64,000 nucleotides of DNA. Origin: Hafnia alvei. GTDB lineage: Bacteria; Pseudomonadota; Gammaproteobacteria; Enterobacterales; Enterobacteriaceae. Positions 17,895 through 26,010 of the stretch are shown here, piece after piece. The translations under genes and the position numbers were made by a program. Location of the stretch: positions 884,012 through 948,011 of the forward strand of contig NZ_CP139992.1 in NCBI RefSeq assembly GCF_034424155.1, read 5' to 3'. Below the pieces are notes generated by a model. The model searched no databases and had not been told where the DNA came from. It saw nothing but the letters and a program-made list of their open reading frames with translations. Numbering within the stretch: position 1 is the first letter of the stretch; each line of letters begins with the position of its first letter.

Positions 17895-20800
17895 ATGGCG
17901 AATAATTATATGGCACGTCAGGACGGGTCATGGACGGTGGTCAGCCTGTGCCCGGACGTCTGCAAAACCCCAATGGGGTGCGCCACTCCGCCGATCCCCT
18001 ATTCGGTCATTGCCTTTATGGGGGATGCAGTACAGATCGTTCCATCCGTGAAAGTCAACGGATGTCCGGTGTTGGTTCTGGATCAGAGTTTTATCCCTTA
18101 CACCAAAGGGGATGAGCCGGGTGTGGCAAAAGGGATTAAGAGCGGTACGGTGGGCGATATCTGCGAACCACTGGAGTTCAGTAAAACGGTTTTTGCAGGG
18201 GGGAAGCCTGTTCTCAGGCACTTCGACACGTTCTGGATGAATGCCCGGAATACGACAGGGTTAATTATCGGTCAGCCACCTAAAGCAGCAATTCCAGCCA
18301 GCGAAGCCGATCCTGCACCAAAGCCAGAAACAAAAGAAGAGCAAAGCATCTGGGATCGAATGTTGATGATCCAGATGGAACAAAACCGGTTAGAAATCGA
18401 TACAGCTCCTCTGAAGGTTCAGATGACTATTGGTTTCATCAAAGCAATCTGGAACCAGATCCCTGATATAGCAACGATGCTGATCCAGGGTAGCAACCTG
18501 CAGTATGGCGGAGAAATGCAGATGAATGCGGCCATCCTGTCGGCGATGGGCATGGATAAGATGGGGGAGTCAGAGAACCAGATGGGCAAGGAGGTGATGG
18601 CACACGCCGGTGACTTTAATCTGGATAAATACCGACTGGAGATGAGTAACGAGACGCAGAAAGTCGGTGGCAGGATGTTTGACTATGGTTCGCTGGTGTT
18701 CGCGGGGTATGGTCTGTTGAAAGTCGGATTCACAGGCCTTAAAGCGATGCGGGCTGTCAGTGAACTGGCACGTGAAGAAGCGGCCGCAGGAAAATTCACC
18801 GCCGATCTACTGAAACTTGATAAGGCCGGAGATGCTGCAAAAGATACAGAAAAGCTGGCGGATAATGTGATACCCGAAGGCCAGGATGGTGCAAATGTTA
18901 GCGGTGAAATCGAGGGGACTGGTGAGAGTCAGGGGGTTGATGCTCAGTTGTGTACGAAACCCGGTGAACCTGTAGATATCGGCACCGGCGATTTTCTCCA
19001 GCATTTTAGCGTGCTTTCGTTGCCAGGCTCCCTGCCGCTGACGCTCTCGCGCTTTTACCGCTCTCAGGCTAAAGGTGCTGGGATTTTTGGCCCGAAATGG
19101 ACCGATGAATGGTCTGCATCGCTGACGTCACAGGATAACCGGCTGCATTTTACCGACAGTGAAGGCGTTGTACTGTATTACCGCCTGCCGCAGGACGGTA
19201 TTTTTCGCGGGGCGGTGAATTCTCGTCAGGCACATTACCGGTTGACAGGGAATTTGCGAGACGGGGTGAGCGTTTTCGATCGCCGTTCGCAGCAGACACA
19301 GCTCTTTTCCCCGGCAGGAAAGGGCGTCTGGCTGTTATCCGCTGTCTTCGATAATTATGGCAACCGGATTAATTTTATCCGCACGAATGGCCTGCTGACG
19401 GAAGTCCGTCACAGTGACGGCTATACGCTTACGCTTGCCTGGCAACAGTCTCAACTGATGAGTATTGATCTGGTGACGCCACAGCGACAGCGCCTGGTGA
19501 GCTGTCATTATGATAGTAATGATTTTCTGGCAGAATGCGATACCTTCCAGTTCTCGCATTTATGGCATGAGTACACGTCAGAAGGCTTCATGACCCGCTG
19601 GCGGGATACGGACAAAACCTGCGTGGATATCCGTTATGATCCGCAGGGGCGCGCTGTCAGCACGCTGTCAACGGAAGGCTATTTCGATGATCGTTTTATC
19701 TATAACGATGATGAAAAATGCACCACCTATCTGGATGCGGAAGGCGGCGAAACCCGTTACTGGTATAACGAGGACGGTCTGGTTACCCGCAGCACCGATC
19801 CGCTGGGGCGGGAAGAGATTACCGTTTGGAATAATGCCCGACTTCAGTCTCGCACGGATGCGCTGGGGCGCACCACCGCGTATCGCTATAACCGGGAAGG
19901 AGAAATCATTCAGGTTACCCTGCCTGGCGGTTACAGTTTGTATTATGACTATAACGAAAACGGTCAGTTAGCTCGCCTAACTACGCCCGGCGATCAGGTG
20001 TGGCAGTGGGATTATGACGACAAAGGCAGCATGGTCTGCCTGATCGACCCACAGGGTCGGAAGCAGCAGTTCAGCTACAGCGAGCAGGGTGATTTACTGG
20101 CACGTGTTTTGCCGGGGGGAGCCACCTGGCGTTGGCGCCATGACGCCCTGCATCAGGTGCGCGAGACTGTTGCGCCAGACGGCGGCATCACGCAGACCGA
20201 ACAGGATATTCTGGGCCGCCTGCTGAGTGTCAACGATCCACTCGGTTTTACCACGCAGTTCCGTCACAGCAAAACCCACGCCGGGCCACAGGGCAGCGTC
20301 GAGGAAATCAACCGCCCGGACGGCGTACGTGAGTTAATGCGCCAGAACAGCGAAAAGCTCGGGGAGAGCTTTACCGATGGTGAGGGGAAAACTACCCACT
20401 ACGAATATGGCGCATTCGATCTGCTTACGGCACTGGTACGCCCAGACGGCGAACGGCTGGAATGTCGCTACGATAAACTCACTCGTTTAACGGGCATCAT
20501 CAACGCCGCAGGCGAACAGTATCAACTCGAATACGACAAATCCGGGCAACTCATCACCGAAACGGACTTCACCGGTCGCACGTTGCGCTATGAATATGAT
20601 GCCGCCGGGCGCTGTATCCGCACCACCTTCCCGGACGGCACACACCTCAACCGGCGTTATAACGTCACCGACCAGCTTACCGATGAAGAGGTGACACACG
20701 GGGAAAGCAACCGCACGCTGAGTACCACCACTTTTCGTTACGATACGCAGCGTCGTCTGGTTGAGGCGAAAAATGACGCTGCCACCGTGACCTTTGAATA

Positions 20801-22466
20801 TAACGATGCAAATCAAATTGTTGCTGAAACCCTGAACGGCAGGCGGACAGAATACGGTTACGACTCTGAACTGGATACCGTCAGACAGCGCACCAGCGCC
20901 GGTATTACAGAACGCTTTACCCGCGACCCGATGGGGCATCTGACATCATGGCAACTGAACGACCACGCTCCGCTCACGTTTGAACACGACCTGCGAGGTC
21001 AGGAAACATCCCGCCGCAGCGATGCCGGATTTTACCAGACGCTGGGCTACACCCAGACCGGAATGCTGACAAAGCAGGTTGCCGGAGACCATCACACCCA
21101 GCCGGACACCCGCCACAAAAGCCTGCAACGCCAGTGGCTGTACGACCACGCGTACAACCTGACGATGATATCGGACTCGCTGCGCGGTTCGGCCTTCAAC
21201 AGCGTGACCGCCAACGACCAGATAAGCCACGCCACTTGGACCGGCAGCGGCCCCGTGCCGATGTGCGAAGAACGCTTCACGTATGACAAAAACCTGAACA
21301 TCACCCGCCGCCAAACGTGGGTGAATGAGGTGCTGGAGAGTGAATCACACCAGCAGCAACAGCAGGGGCGGGTGGTATACAGCGAGCACAAAGGCTGGCG
21401 GCACCAGACGCACCGTATCAACCCGGACACCGGCAAACCGGAAGAGGGGAAATTTGTCCGGGTAGTGAACGCCCACAACATCACCTGGAAGTATGATGCC
21501 AATGGTCGTCTGGTGGAAAAACTGGTCGATAAAGGCGGATACCGCCCGCTGGAATGGCGCTACCGCTGGGATGCCAGAAGCCAGCTTACCGGACTAGAAA
21601 CCCCAGAAGGCGAACGCTGGGAATACAAATACGACCCGTTTGGCAGGCGTATCAGTAAGCGCTGTACAAACCGCGACAGACCGGGGATGGATTTTCACTG
21701 GAACAGCGACCAGTTGGCAGAGGAAATCCCACTGCACTCTGATGGTACGCCAGATGATAAAAATACGATCCACTGGATTTACGAGCCGGGCAGTTTTACG
21801 CCGCTGGCGCGCTACGAAAAGGGGCACCTGCACTATGCGGTGACGGATATCACCGGGCGTATTCAGGAGTTACTGACCGAAGACGGCACCATAGTCTGGA
21901 AAGGCAAACCGCAGCTCTGGGGCAAAGAAGAAGGCAGAAGTCAGGAAGGCGCCCCGAGCTGTCGCCTACGTTTTCCGGGGCAATATGAGGATGACGAATC
22001 AGGGTTGTTTTACAACCGTTACCGGTACTATGATGGTGATACGGGGCAGTATGTGTCGCCGGATCCGATAGGGCTGCTGGGTGGAATAAATCCGTATTCA
22101 TATGTACAGAATCCGCTGAAGTGGATAGATCCACTGGGGCTGTGTAAGGGAGATTTAACTCACTATAGTGGGACTGATAAGCCAATGACTAGTGGCGCTT
22201 CGCCTAACTCTCTTTATAGCCATGTTGATCCAAAGACCGGAAAGGTTGTACAAAATGCTATATATGACTCAAATGGAAATGTAATAGGCCATGTTGATTT
22301 TAAAAACCACGGCATTGGGTCAGGGCATTATCATGAGTTCCCTATTCCTGGCAACCCTGCATCTGGGCATGGTGCTGGCAAACCTCACAACCCTTATTCA
22401 ACAATTCCTCCTGGTTGGGATAAATTGCCTCCGGAATTAGAACCGCATACACCAATAGGTAAATGA
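17895..22466 (+). CDS. Full-length T6SS Rhs effector with PAAR-like N-terminus and variable toxin tip (tip A)
   Basis: This 1523-residue protein is a polymorphic T6SS effector. Residues 1-120 form a PAAR-like DUF4150 domain (CPDVCKTPMGCATPPIPYS at about 17-35) that should cap VgrG. A DUF6531-type entry to the Rhs shell begins near 350 (CTKPGEPVDIGTGDF). Dozens of YD repeats follow (for example LRYEYDAAGRCIR). The Rhs core ends in DPIGLLGG...NPLKWIDPLGLCK at residue 1418, the autoproteolysis boundary. The last 105 residues are the variable tip. It is AT-rich and carries HVDFKNHG followed by GHYHEF, a signature shared with the two tips downstream. Its toxic activity is not identifiable with certainty; I suspect a polymorphic-toxin type 24-like domain, but this needs a profile search. 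A two-base gap separates it from its candidate immunity gene. Confidence 0.92.
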   Translation: MANNYMARQDGSWTVVSLCPDVCKTPMGCATPPIPYSVIAFMGDAVQIVPSVKVNGCPVLVLDQSFIPYTKGDEPGVAKGIKSGTVGDICEPLEFSKTVFAGGKPVLRHFDTFWMNARNTTGLIIGQPPKAAIPASEADPAPKPETKEEQSIWDRMLMIQMEQNRLEIDTAPLKVQMTIGFIKAIWNQIPDIATMLIQGSNLQYGGEMQMNAAILSAMGMDKMGESENQMGKEVMAHAGDFNLDKYRLEMSNETQKVGGRMFDYGSLVFAGYGLLKVGFTGLKAMRAVSELAREEAAAGKFTADLLKLDKAGDAAKDTEKLADNVIPEGQDGANVSGEIEGTGESQGVDAQLCTKPGEPVDIGTGDFLQHFSVLSLPGSLPLTLSRFYRSQAKGAGIFGPKWTDEWSASLTSQDNRLHFTDSEGVVLYYRLPQDGIFRGAVNSRQAHYRLTGNLRDGVSVFDRRSQQTQLFSPAGKGVWLLSAVFDNYGNRINFIRTNGLLTEVRHSDGYTLTLAWQQSQLMSIDLVTPQRQRLVSCHYDSNDFLAECDTFQFSHLWHEYTSEGFMTRWRDTDKTCVDIRYDPQGRAVSTLSTEGYFDDRFIYNDDEKCTTYLDAEGGETRYWYNEDGLVTRSTDPLGREEITVWNNARLQSRTDALGRTTAYRYNREGEIIQVTLPGGYSLYYDYNENGQLARLTTPGDQVWQWDYDDKGSMVCLIDPQGRKQQFSYSEQGDLLARVLPGGATWRWRHDALHQVRETVAPDGGITQTEQDILGRLLSVNDPLGFTTQFRHSKTHAGPQGSVEEINRPDGVRELMRQNSEKLGESFTDGEGKTTHYEYGAFDLLTALVRPDGERLECRYDKLTRLTGIINAAGEQYQLEYDKSGQLITETDFTGRTLRYEYDAAGRCIRTTFPDGTHLNRRYNVTDQLTDEEVTHGESNRTLSTTTFRYDTQRRLVEAKNDAATVTFEYNDANQIVAETLNGRRTEYGYDSELDTVRQRTSAGITERFTRDPMGHLTSWQLNDHAPLTFEHDLRGQETSRRSDAGFYQTLGYTQTGMLTKQVAGDHHTQPDTRHKSLQRQWLYDHAYNLTMISDSLRGSAFNSVTANDQISHATWTGSGPVPMCEERFTYDKNLNITRRQTWVNEVLESESHQQQQQGRVVYSEHKGWRHQTHRINPDTGKPEEGKFVRVVNAHNITWKYDANGRLVEKLVDKGGYRPLEWRYRWDARSQLTGLETPEGERWEYKYDPFGRRISKRCTNRDRPGMDFHWNSDQLAEEIPLHSDGTPDDKNTIHWIYEPGSFTPLARYEKGHLHYAVTDITGRIQELLTEDGTIVWKGKPQLWGKEEGRSQEGAPSCRLRFPGQYEDDESGLFYNRYRYYDGDTGQYVSPDPIGLLGGINPYSYVQNPLKWIDPLGLCKGDLTHYSGTDKPMTSGASPNSLYSHVDPKTGKVVQNAIYDSNGNVIGHVDFKNHGIGSGHYHEFPIPGNPASGHGAGKPHNPYSTIPPGWDKLPPELEPHTPIGK
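20331..22148 (+). repeat. Rhs core direct repeat, copy 1 (inside the full-length gene)
   Basis: This 1818-base segment (606 codons) starts at GAGTTAATGCGCCAGAAC and ends at the LCK codons of the DPLGLCK boundary. It recurs at 23175-24992 and 26011-27828 with the same length and frame and high identity by eye. Copies 1 and 3 look nearly identical over roughly their first 350 bases, while copies 2 and 3 share wording in the middle. This mosaic pattern suggests gene conversion. Confidence 0.92.
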
Positions 22467-22467
22467 A

Positions 22468-22827
22468 ATGATTAGTAATTTATTAAAAGAAATAGCTAAT
22501 GGATATGATGGGCTAATCAGGAAGATAGAGTTCCAGTCTTTTGATAGCGCATTTATCGTCATATCTGCAATGAGAGGAGAAAATAGAGAATGGGTAAATG
22601 TTAAATTTCAGTTGAATGGACTAAAAGAGTTTTCCGTTAAACAAAAATTAAACTACTCAAATGTTGTTTTGTCTTCTGGTATTTCTTACATGAATATAAA
22701 CAACACTCATTACATTGATTTTTCGCCCTATTCTGACTCTATGGAAACCGAGAGTGATTTTAGAATGTCTGATGTGTATTTTTCCTCAGAACTAATTGAT
22801 TACGAGATAATTCCTTATTCAGAGTAA
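22468..22827 (+). CDS. Candidate immunity protein for Rhs tip A
   Basis: This 119-residue, AT-rich gene starts two bases after the full-length Rhs gene and ends just before a terminator, the usual place for a cognate immunity gene. I do not recognise a family. It has no signal peptide or membrane segment, so it should act in the cytoplasm. Its outline (alternating strands, ending YFSSELIDYEIIPY) resembles the immunity candidate of module C (ending SFEFNSVDVIK), and they may be distant relatives. Function is inferred from position only. Confidence 0.65.
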   Translation: MISNLLKEIANGYDGLIRKIEFQSFDSAFIVISAMRGENREWVNVKFQLNGLKEFSVKQKLNYSNVVLSSGISYMNINNTHYIDFSPYSDSMETESDFRMSDVYFSSELIDYEIIPYSE

Positions 22828-22831
22828 ATAA

Positions 22832-22866
22832 AAAGCCGGAGAGATCATTAGATGTTCCCGGCTTTC
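22832..22866 (+). terminator. Terminator after immunity gene A
   Basis: An AAAGCCGG / CCGGCTTT stem encloses a loop containing the remains of a GATC palindrome. It is a decayed relative of the perfect terminator at 25707-25741, so the two modules share their downstream flank. Confidence 0.7.
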
Positions 22867-22880
22867 TATCTGTAAATTAT

Positions 22881-23155
22881 TTAATTAGTCATTTCTCGCA
22901 GCACACTTTTAATATTTTTATTAGCCTGCTTAATATCCCGAAGTTGCTGGCGAAGCGCCTCCTGCTCATGCTTCAGAACGTCCACTTCATCGCGTCACGA
23001 ATAAGTACAATACAGCCGTTAGATATTTTCACGGTAAGATGTGCCCCGTCTCAAATCCCGCCTCGCGCAACTATTTGCCTTTAAGATGAATACGCGCAGC
23101 CAGTTGCCTTTTAGGATCAGCATCGGATAGCGTGAGTAATAGCGAGTTCTGAGGT
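22881..23155 (-). pseudogene. Degenerate SymE-like gene, antisense between Rhs modules A and B
   Basis: Read on the minus strand and across frame changes, this stretch gives, in order, LRTRYYSRYPMLILKGNWL, LREAGFETG, VKISNGCIVLI and a C-terminal coiled segment (DEVDVLKHEQEALRQQL ... LREMTN, stop at 22881). The first three blocks match the SymE family layout (an AbrB-fold protein with S-R-Y-P ... L-K-G-x-W-L ... A-G-F x-x-G ... V ... G-C-I-V-L). At least two frameshifts or small duplications break it (LKGNWL is followed by a partly repeated LKA... segment in another frame), so it should be non-functional. SymE-type genes are often found next to rhs loci. Confidence 0.7.
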
Positions 23156-25313
23156 GCTGCTGTGTGCCGCGCAAGAGTTGATGTGCCAGAACAGCGAAAA
23201 GCTCGCGGAGAGCTTTACCGATGGTGAGGGCAAAACCACCCATTACGAATATGGCGCATTCGACCTGTTAACAGCAGTTGTTCGCCCAGACGGCGAGCGG
23301 CTGACGTGTCGCTACGATAAACTGACTCGCTTAACCGAAATTACCAACGCCGCAGGTGAACGCTATTGCCTTAAATATGACAAAGCTGGGCAGCTTGTTG
23401 CGGAAACAGACTTCACCGGGCGCACGCTGACCTACACCTACGATGCTGCGGGGCGCTGCATCCGCACCTCTTTCCCGGACGGCACACACCTCAACCGGCG
23501 TTATAACGTCACCGACCAGCTTACCGATGAAGAGGTGACACACGGGGAAAGCAACCGCACGCTGAGTACCACCACCTTTCGTTACGACACAGAGTGCCGC
23601 TTGGTGGAGGCGAAAAATGATGCTGCCACCGTGACCTTTGAATATAACGATGCAAATCAGATTGTTGCTGAAAACCTGAACGGCAGGCGGACAGAATACG
23701 GTTATGACTCTGAACTGGATACCGTCACACAGCGCACCAGCGCCGGTATTACAGAACGCTTTACCCGAAACCTGATGGGGCATCTGACATCATGGCAGCT
23801 AAACGACCACGCTCCGCTCACGTTTGAACACGACCTGCGCGGCCAGGAAACATCCCGCCGTAGCGATGCCGGATTTTACCAGACGTTGGGCTATACCCAG
23901 ACCGGAATGCTGACAAAGCAGGCTGCCGGAGACCACCACGCCCAGCTGGGCACCCGCCACAAAAGCCTGCAACGCCAGTGGCTGTACGACCACGCGTACA
24001 ACCTGACGATGATATCGGACTCGCTGCGCGGTTCGGCCTTCAACAGCGTGACCGCCAATGACCAGATAAGCCACGCCACCTGGACCGGCAGCGGCCCTGC
24101 GCCGATGTGCGAAGAACGCTTCACGTATGACAAAAACCTGAACATCACCCGCCGCCAAACGTGGGTGAATGAGGTGCTGGAAAGCGAGACTCACCAGCAA
24201 CAGCAGCAGGGGCGGGTGGTATACAGCGAGCACAAAGGCTGGCGGCACCAGACCCACCGTATCAACCCGGACACCGGCAAACCGGAAGAGGGGAAATTTG
24301 TCCGGGTGGTGAATGAGCACAATATTACCTGGAAATACGATGTTAACGGCAGACTGATACAGAAGCTGGTTGATAAAGGCGGTTATCGCCCCCTGCAGTG
24401 GCGCTACCGCTGGGATGCCAGAAGCCAGCTTACCGGACTCGAAACCCCAGAAGGCGAACGCTGGGAATACAAATACGACCCGTTCGGTCGGCGCATCAGC
24501 AAACGGTGTACTAACCGCGACAGACCGGGGATGGATTTTTACTGGAACGGCGACCAGTTGGCAGAGGAAATTCCGGTTGGCGCTGACGGTAAACCGGAAG
24601 ATGAAAACGCCATTCGTTGGATATATGAACCGGGCAGTTTTACACCGCTGGCGCGCTACGAAAAGGGCCAGCTGCACTATACGGTCACAGACACCGTCGG
24701 GCGAATTCAAGAGCTGCTGACCGAAGAGGGCACCATAGTTTGGCGGGGACAACAGCAACTCTGGGGTAAAGAAGAAGGCAGAAATCAGGAAGACGCCCCG
24801 AGCTGCCACCTGCGTTTTCCGGGGCAATATGAGGATGAAGAATCAGGGTTGTACTACAACCGTTACCGGTACTATGATGGTGATACGGGGCAGTATGTGT
24901 CGCCGGACCCGATAGGGCTTGCGGGGGGAGTGAACCCTTACGGGTATGTATCGAATCCGCTGAAATATATTGACCCGAAGGGGTTGTGCAAAACGGATGG
25001 TGGTAATAAGAATCCCCATGGTACTTATCGACCTGATCGTCCATTACCTCGAGATAAAAATGGGAATCCGATCCCTGATGTTGACGCACCGCATACTCAA
25101 TTAGGTACTAAATCAGGTAGAAAAGGAGCTTATACTCAAGCCCGAGAATGGGGGCGTGATGAAAATGGCAATTTAATTCCTAAGAGAGGTATTGACTTTA
25201 CAGATCATGGAAGACCGAATGAACATCCAAATCCCCATCAGCATGATTATATTCCTAACCCTACGGGGGGAACACCTCAGCATGGCCCGGCAAAACCTCT
25301 GGAGATTCCATAA
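23154..25313 (+). CDS. Orphan Rhs C-terminal module B (core fragment plus toxin tip)
   Basis: This 719-codon frame has no PAAR/DUF4150 region, no DUF6531 domain and no convincing ribosome-binding site; its nominal start is a GTG at 23154. From GAG at 23175 it matches the full-length Rhs protein for 606 codons up to GLCK (residue 613), then carries its own 106-residue tip. The tip contains GIDFTDHG and NPHQHDY, the same signature as tips A and C, but is otherwise different. It is probably a displaced, mostly silent tip that can be recombined onto the full-length gene through the shared core. Expression from an internal start is possible but not shown. Confidence 0.85.
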   Translation: MLLCAAQELMCQNSEKLAESFTDGEGKTTHYEYGAFDLLTAVVRPDGERLTCRYDKLTRLTEITNAAGERYCLKYDKAGQLVAETDFTGRTLTYTYDAAGRCIRTSFPDGTHLNRRYNVTDQLTDEEVTHGESNRTLSTTTFRYDTECRLVEAKNDAATVTFEYNDANQIVAENLNGRRTEYGYDSELDTVTQRTSAGITERFTRNLMGHLTSWQLNDHAPLTFEHDLRGQETSRRSDAGFYQTLGYTQTGMLTKQAAGDHHAQLGTRHKSLQRQWLYDHAYNLTMISDSLRGSAFNSVTANDQISHATWTGSGPAPMCEERFTYDKNLNITRRQTWVNEVLESETHQQQQQGRVVYSEHKGWRHQTHRINPDTGKPEEGKFVRVVNEHNITWKYDVNGRLIQKLVDKGGYRPLQWRYRWDARSQLTGLETPEGERWEYKYDPFGRRISKRCTNRDRPGMDFYWNGDQLAEEIPVGADGKPEDENAIRWIYEPGSFTPLARYEKGQLHYTVTDTVGRIQELLTEEGTIVWRGQQQLWGKEEGRNQEDAPSCHLRFPGQYEDEESGLYYNRYRYYDGDTGQYVSPDPIGLAGGVNPYGYVSNPLKYIDPKGLCKTDGGNKNPHGTYRPDRPLPRDKNGNPIPDVDAPHTQLGTKSGRKGAYTQAREWGRDENGNLIPKRGIDFTDHGRPNEHPNPHQHDYIPNPTGGTPQHGPAKPLEIP
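23175..24992 (+). repeat. Rhs core direct repeat, copy 2
   Basis: This is the second 1818-base copy. It differs from copies 1 and 3 most clearly in its first 300 bases (for example TCRYDKLTRLTEITNAAGERY instead of ECRYDKLTRLTGIINAAGEQY), yet its middle is almost the same. Confidence 0.92.
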
Positions 25314-25696
25314 TGAATGTGAGTAAAGGACTGATGTGGCATAACGGAGAAAAGATCCGTTTATCTCATTTATTAGAGAAAATACCTCCTAATAAATGGG
25401 ACTGGTATCTATATGAAATAGAAGCAGTTGGTATTGCACCAAGGGGTATGTCAATGATTGACTTTGAGCAGCAAGTTTTATCCAGCGATACCGGTTTAAA
25501 TTTATCCTGGGATGAACTAACCTCTTTTGCTAATTCATTGGACGACATAACTAATTTTTTTTTAGCTGCATTATTAAAACCAGTGCAATATAGTGTGTTA
25601 GACAATGGAGATTTATCACACTGCCTAGCTTTAATAACCATTTCAGATAGTATGTCATGGGAAATAAAATTGGCAAAAAACAACAATTTATTATGA
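25313..25696 (+). CDS. Candidate immunity protein for Rhs tip B
   Basis: This 127-residue, AT-rich gene overlaps the Rhs module B stop by one base (TAATG), a strong sign of translational coupling. I do not recognise the family. It appears soluble, has no signal peptide, and contains a tryptophan-rich N-terminal part (NKWDWYLYEIEAVG, about 27-40). It does not resemble the candidates next to tips A and C, although the three tips share a motif. The immunity role is inferred from position. Confidence 0.65.
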   Translation: MNVSKGLMWHNGEKIRLSHLLEKIPPNKWDWYLYEIEAVGIAPRGMSMIDFEQQVLSSDTGLNLSWDELTSFANSLDDITNFFLAALLKPVQYSVLDNGDLSHCLALITISDSMSWEIKLAKNNNLL

Positions 25697-25706
25697 TATA
25701 AAATAG

Positions 25707-25741
25707 AGCCGGAAAGATCGCTAGATCTTTCCGGCTTTTTT
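25707..25741 (+). terminator. Strong terminator after immunity gene B
   Basis: A perfect 13-base stem (AGCCGGAAAGATC / GATCTTTCCGGCT) with a four-base loop and a T run closes module B. Confidence 0.92.
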
Positions 25742-26000
25742 CTAATTAGTCATTCCACGTAATATATTTTAATATTCTTGTTAGCCTACTTAATATCCCG
25801 TAGTTGCTGGCGAAGTGACTCCTGCTCATGCTTCAGGTTATCGACTTCGTCTCTTTCCCGAATAAGCACAATACAGCTGTTCGATATTATTACGGTCAAA
25901 TGTGCGCCTGTCTCAAATCCGGCCTCGCGCAGTCATTCGCCTTCAAGGAGCAGCATCGGATAGCGTGAAAATAACGTGTCTTAATATCTGCGGATCGGCG
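25742..26000 (-). pseudogene. Degenerate SymE-like gene, antisense between Rhs modules B and C
   Basis: This is a second copy of the relic at 22881-23155. On the minus strand it gives FSRYPMLLLEGE, a stop, LREAGFETGAHLTV, ISNSCIVLIRERDEVDNLKHEQESLRQQL, another stop and a decayed end. The two in-frame stops make it a pseudogene. The same coiled C-terminal extension (LKHEQE.LRQQLRDIK) in both copies shows that they came from a duplication of one gene carried with the Rhs module. Confidence 0.7.
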
Positions 26001-26010
26001 TGTCGTTCGG

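Noticed and set aside
23799-24827. Long open frame on the minus strand opposite Rhs module B (342 codons)
   Set aside because: It is an antisense shadow of the repetitive Rhs core; similar frames appear opposite all three copies and none has a ribosome-binding site or a recognisable domain.
23154-25313. Module B as an independent full Rhs effector
   Set aside because: It lacks any secretion (PAAR/DUF4150) or DUF6531 part and a credible start, and begins exactly at the shared breakpoint, so it is an orphan fragment.
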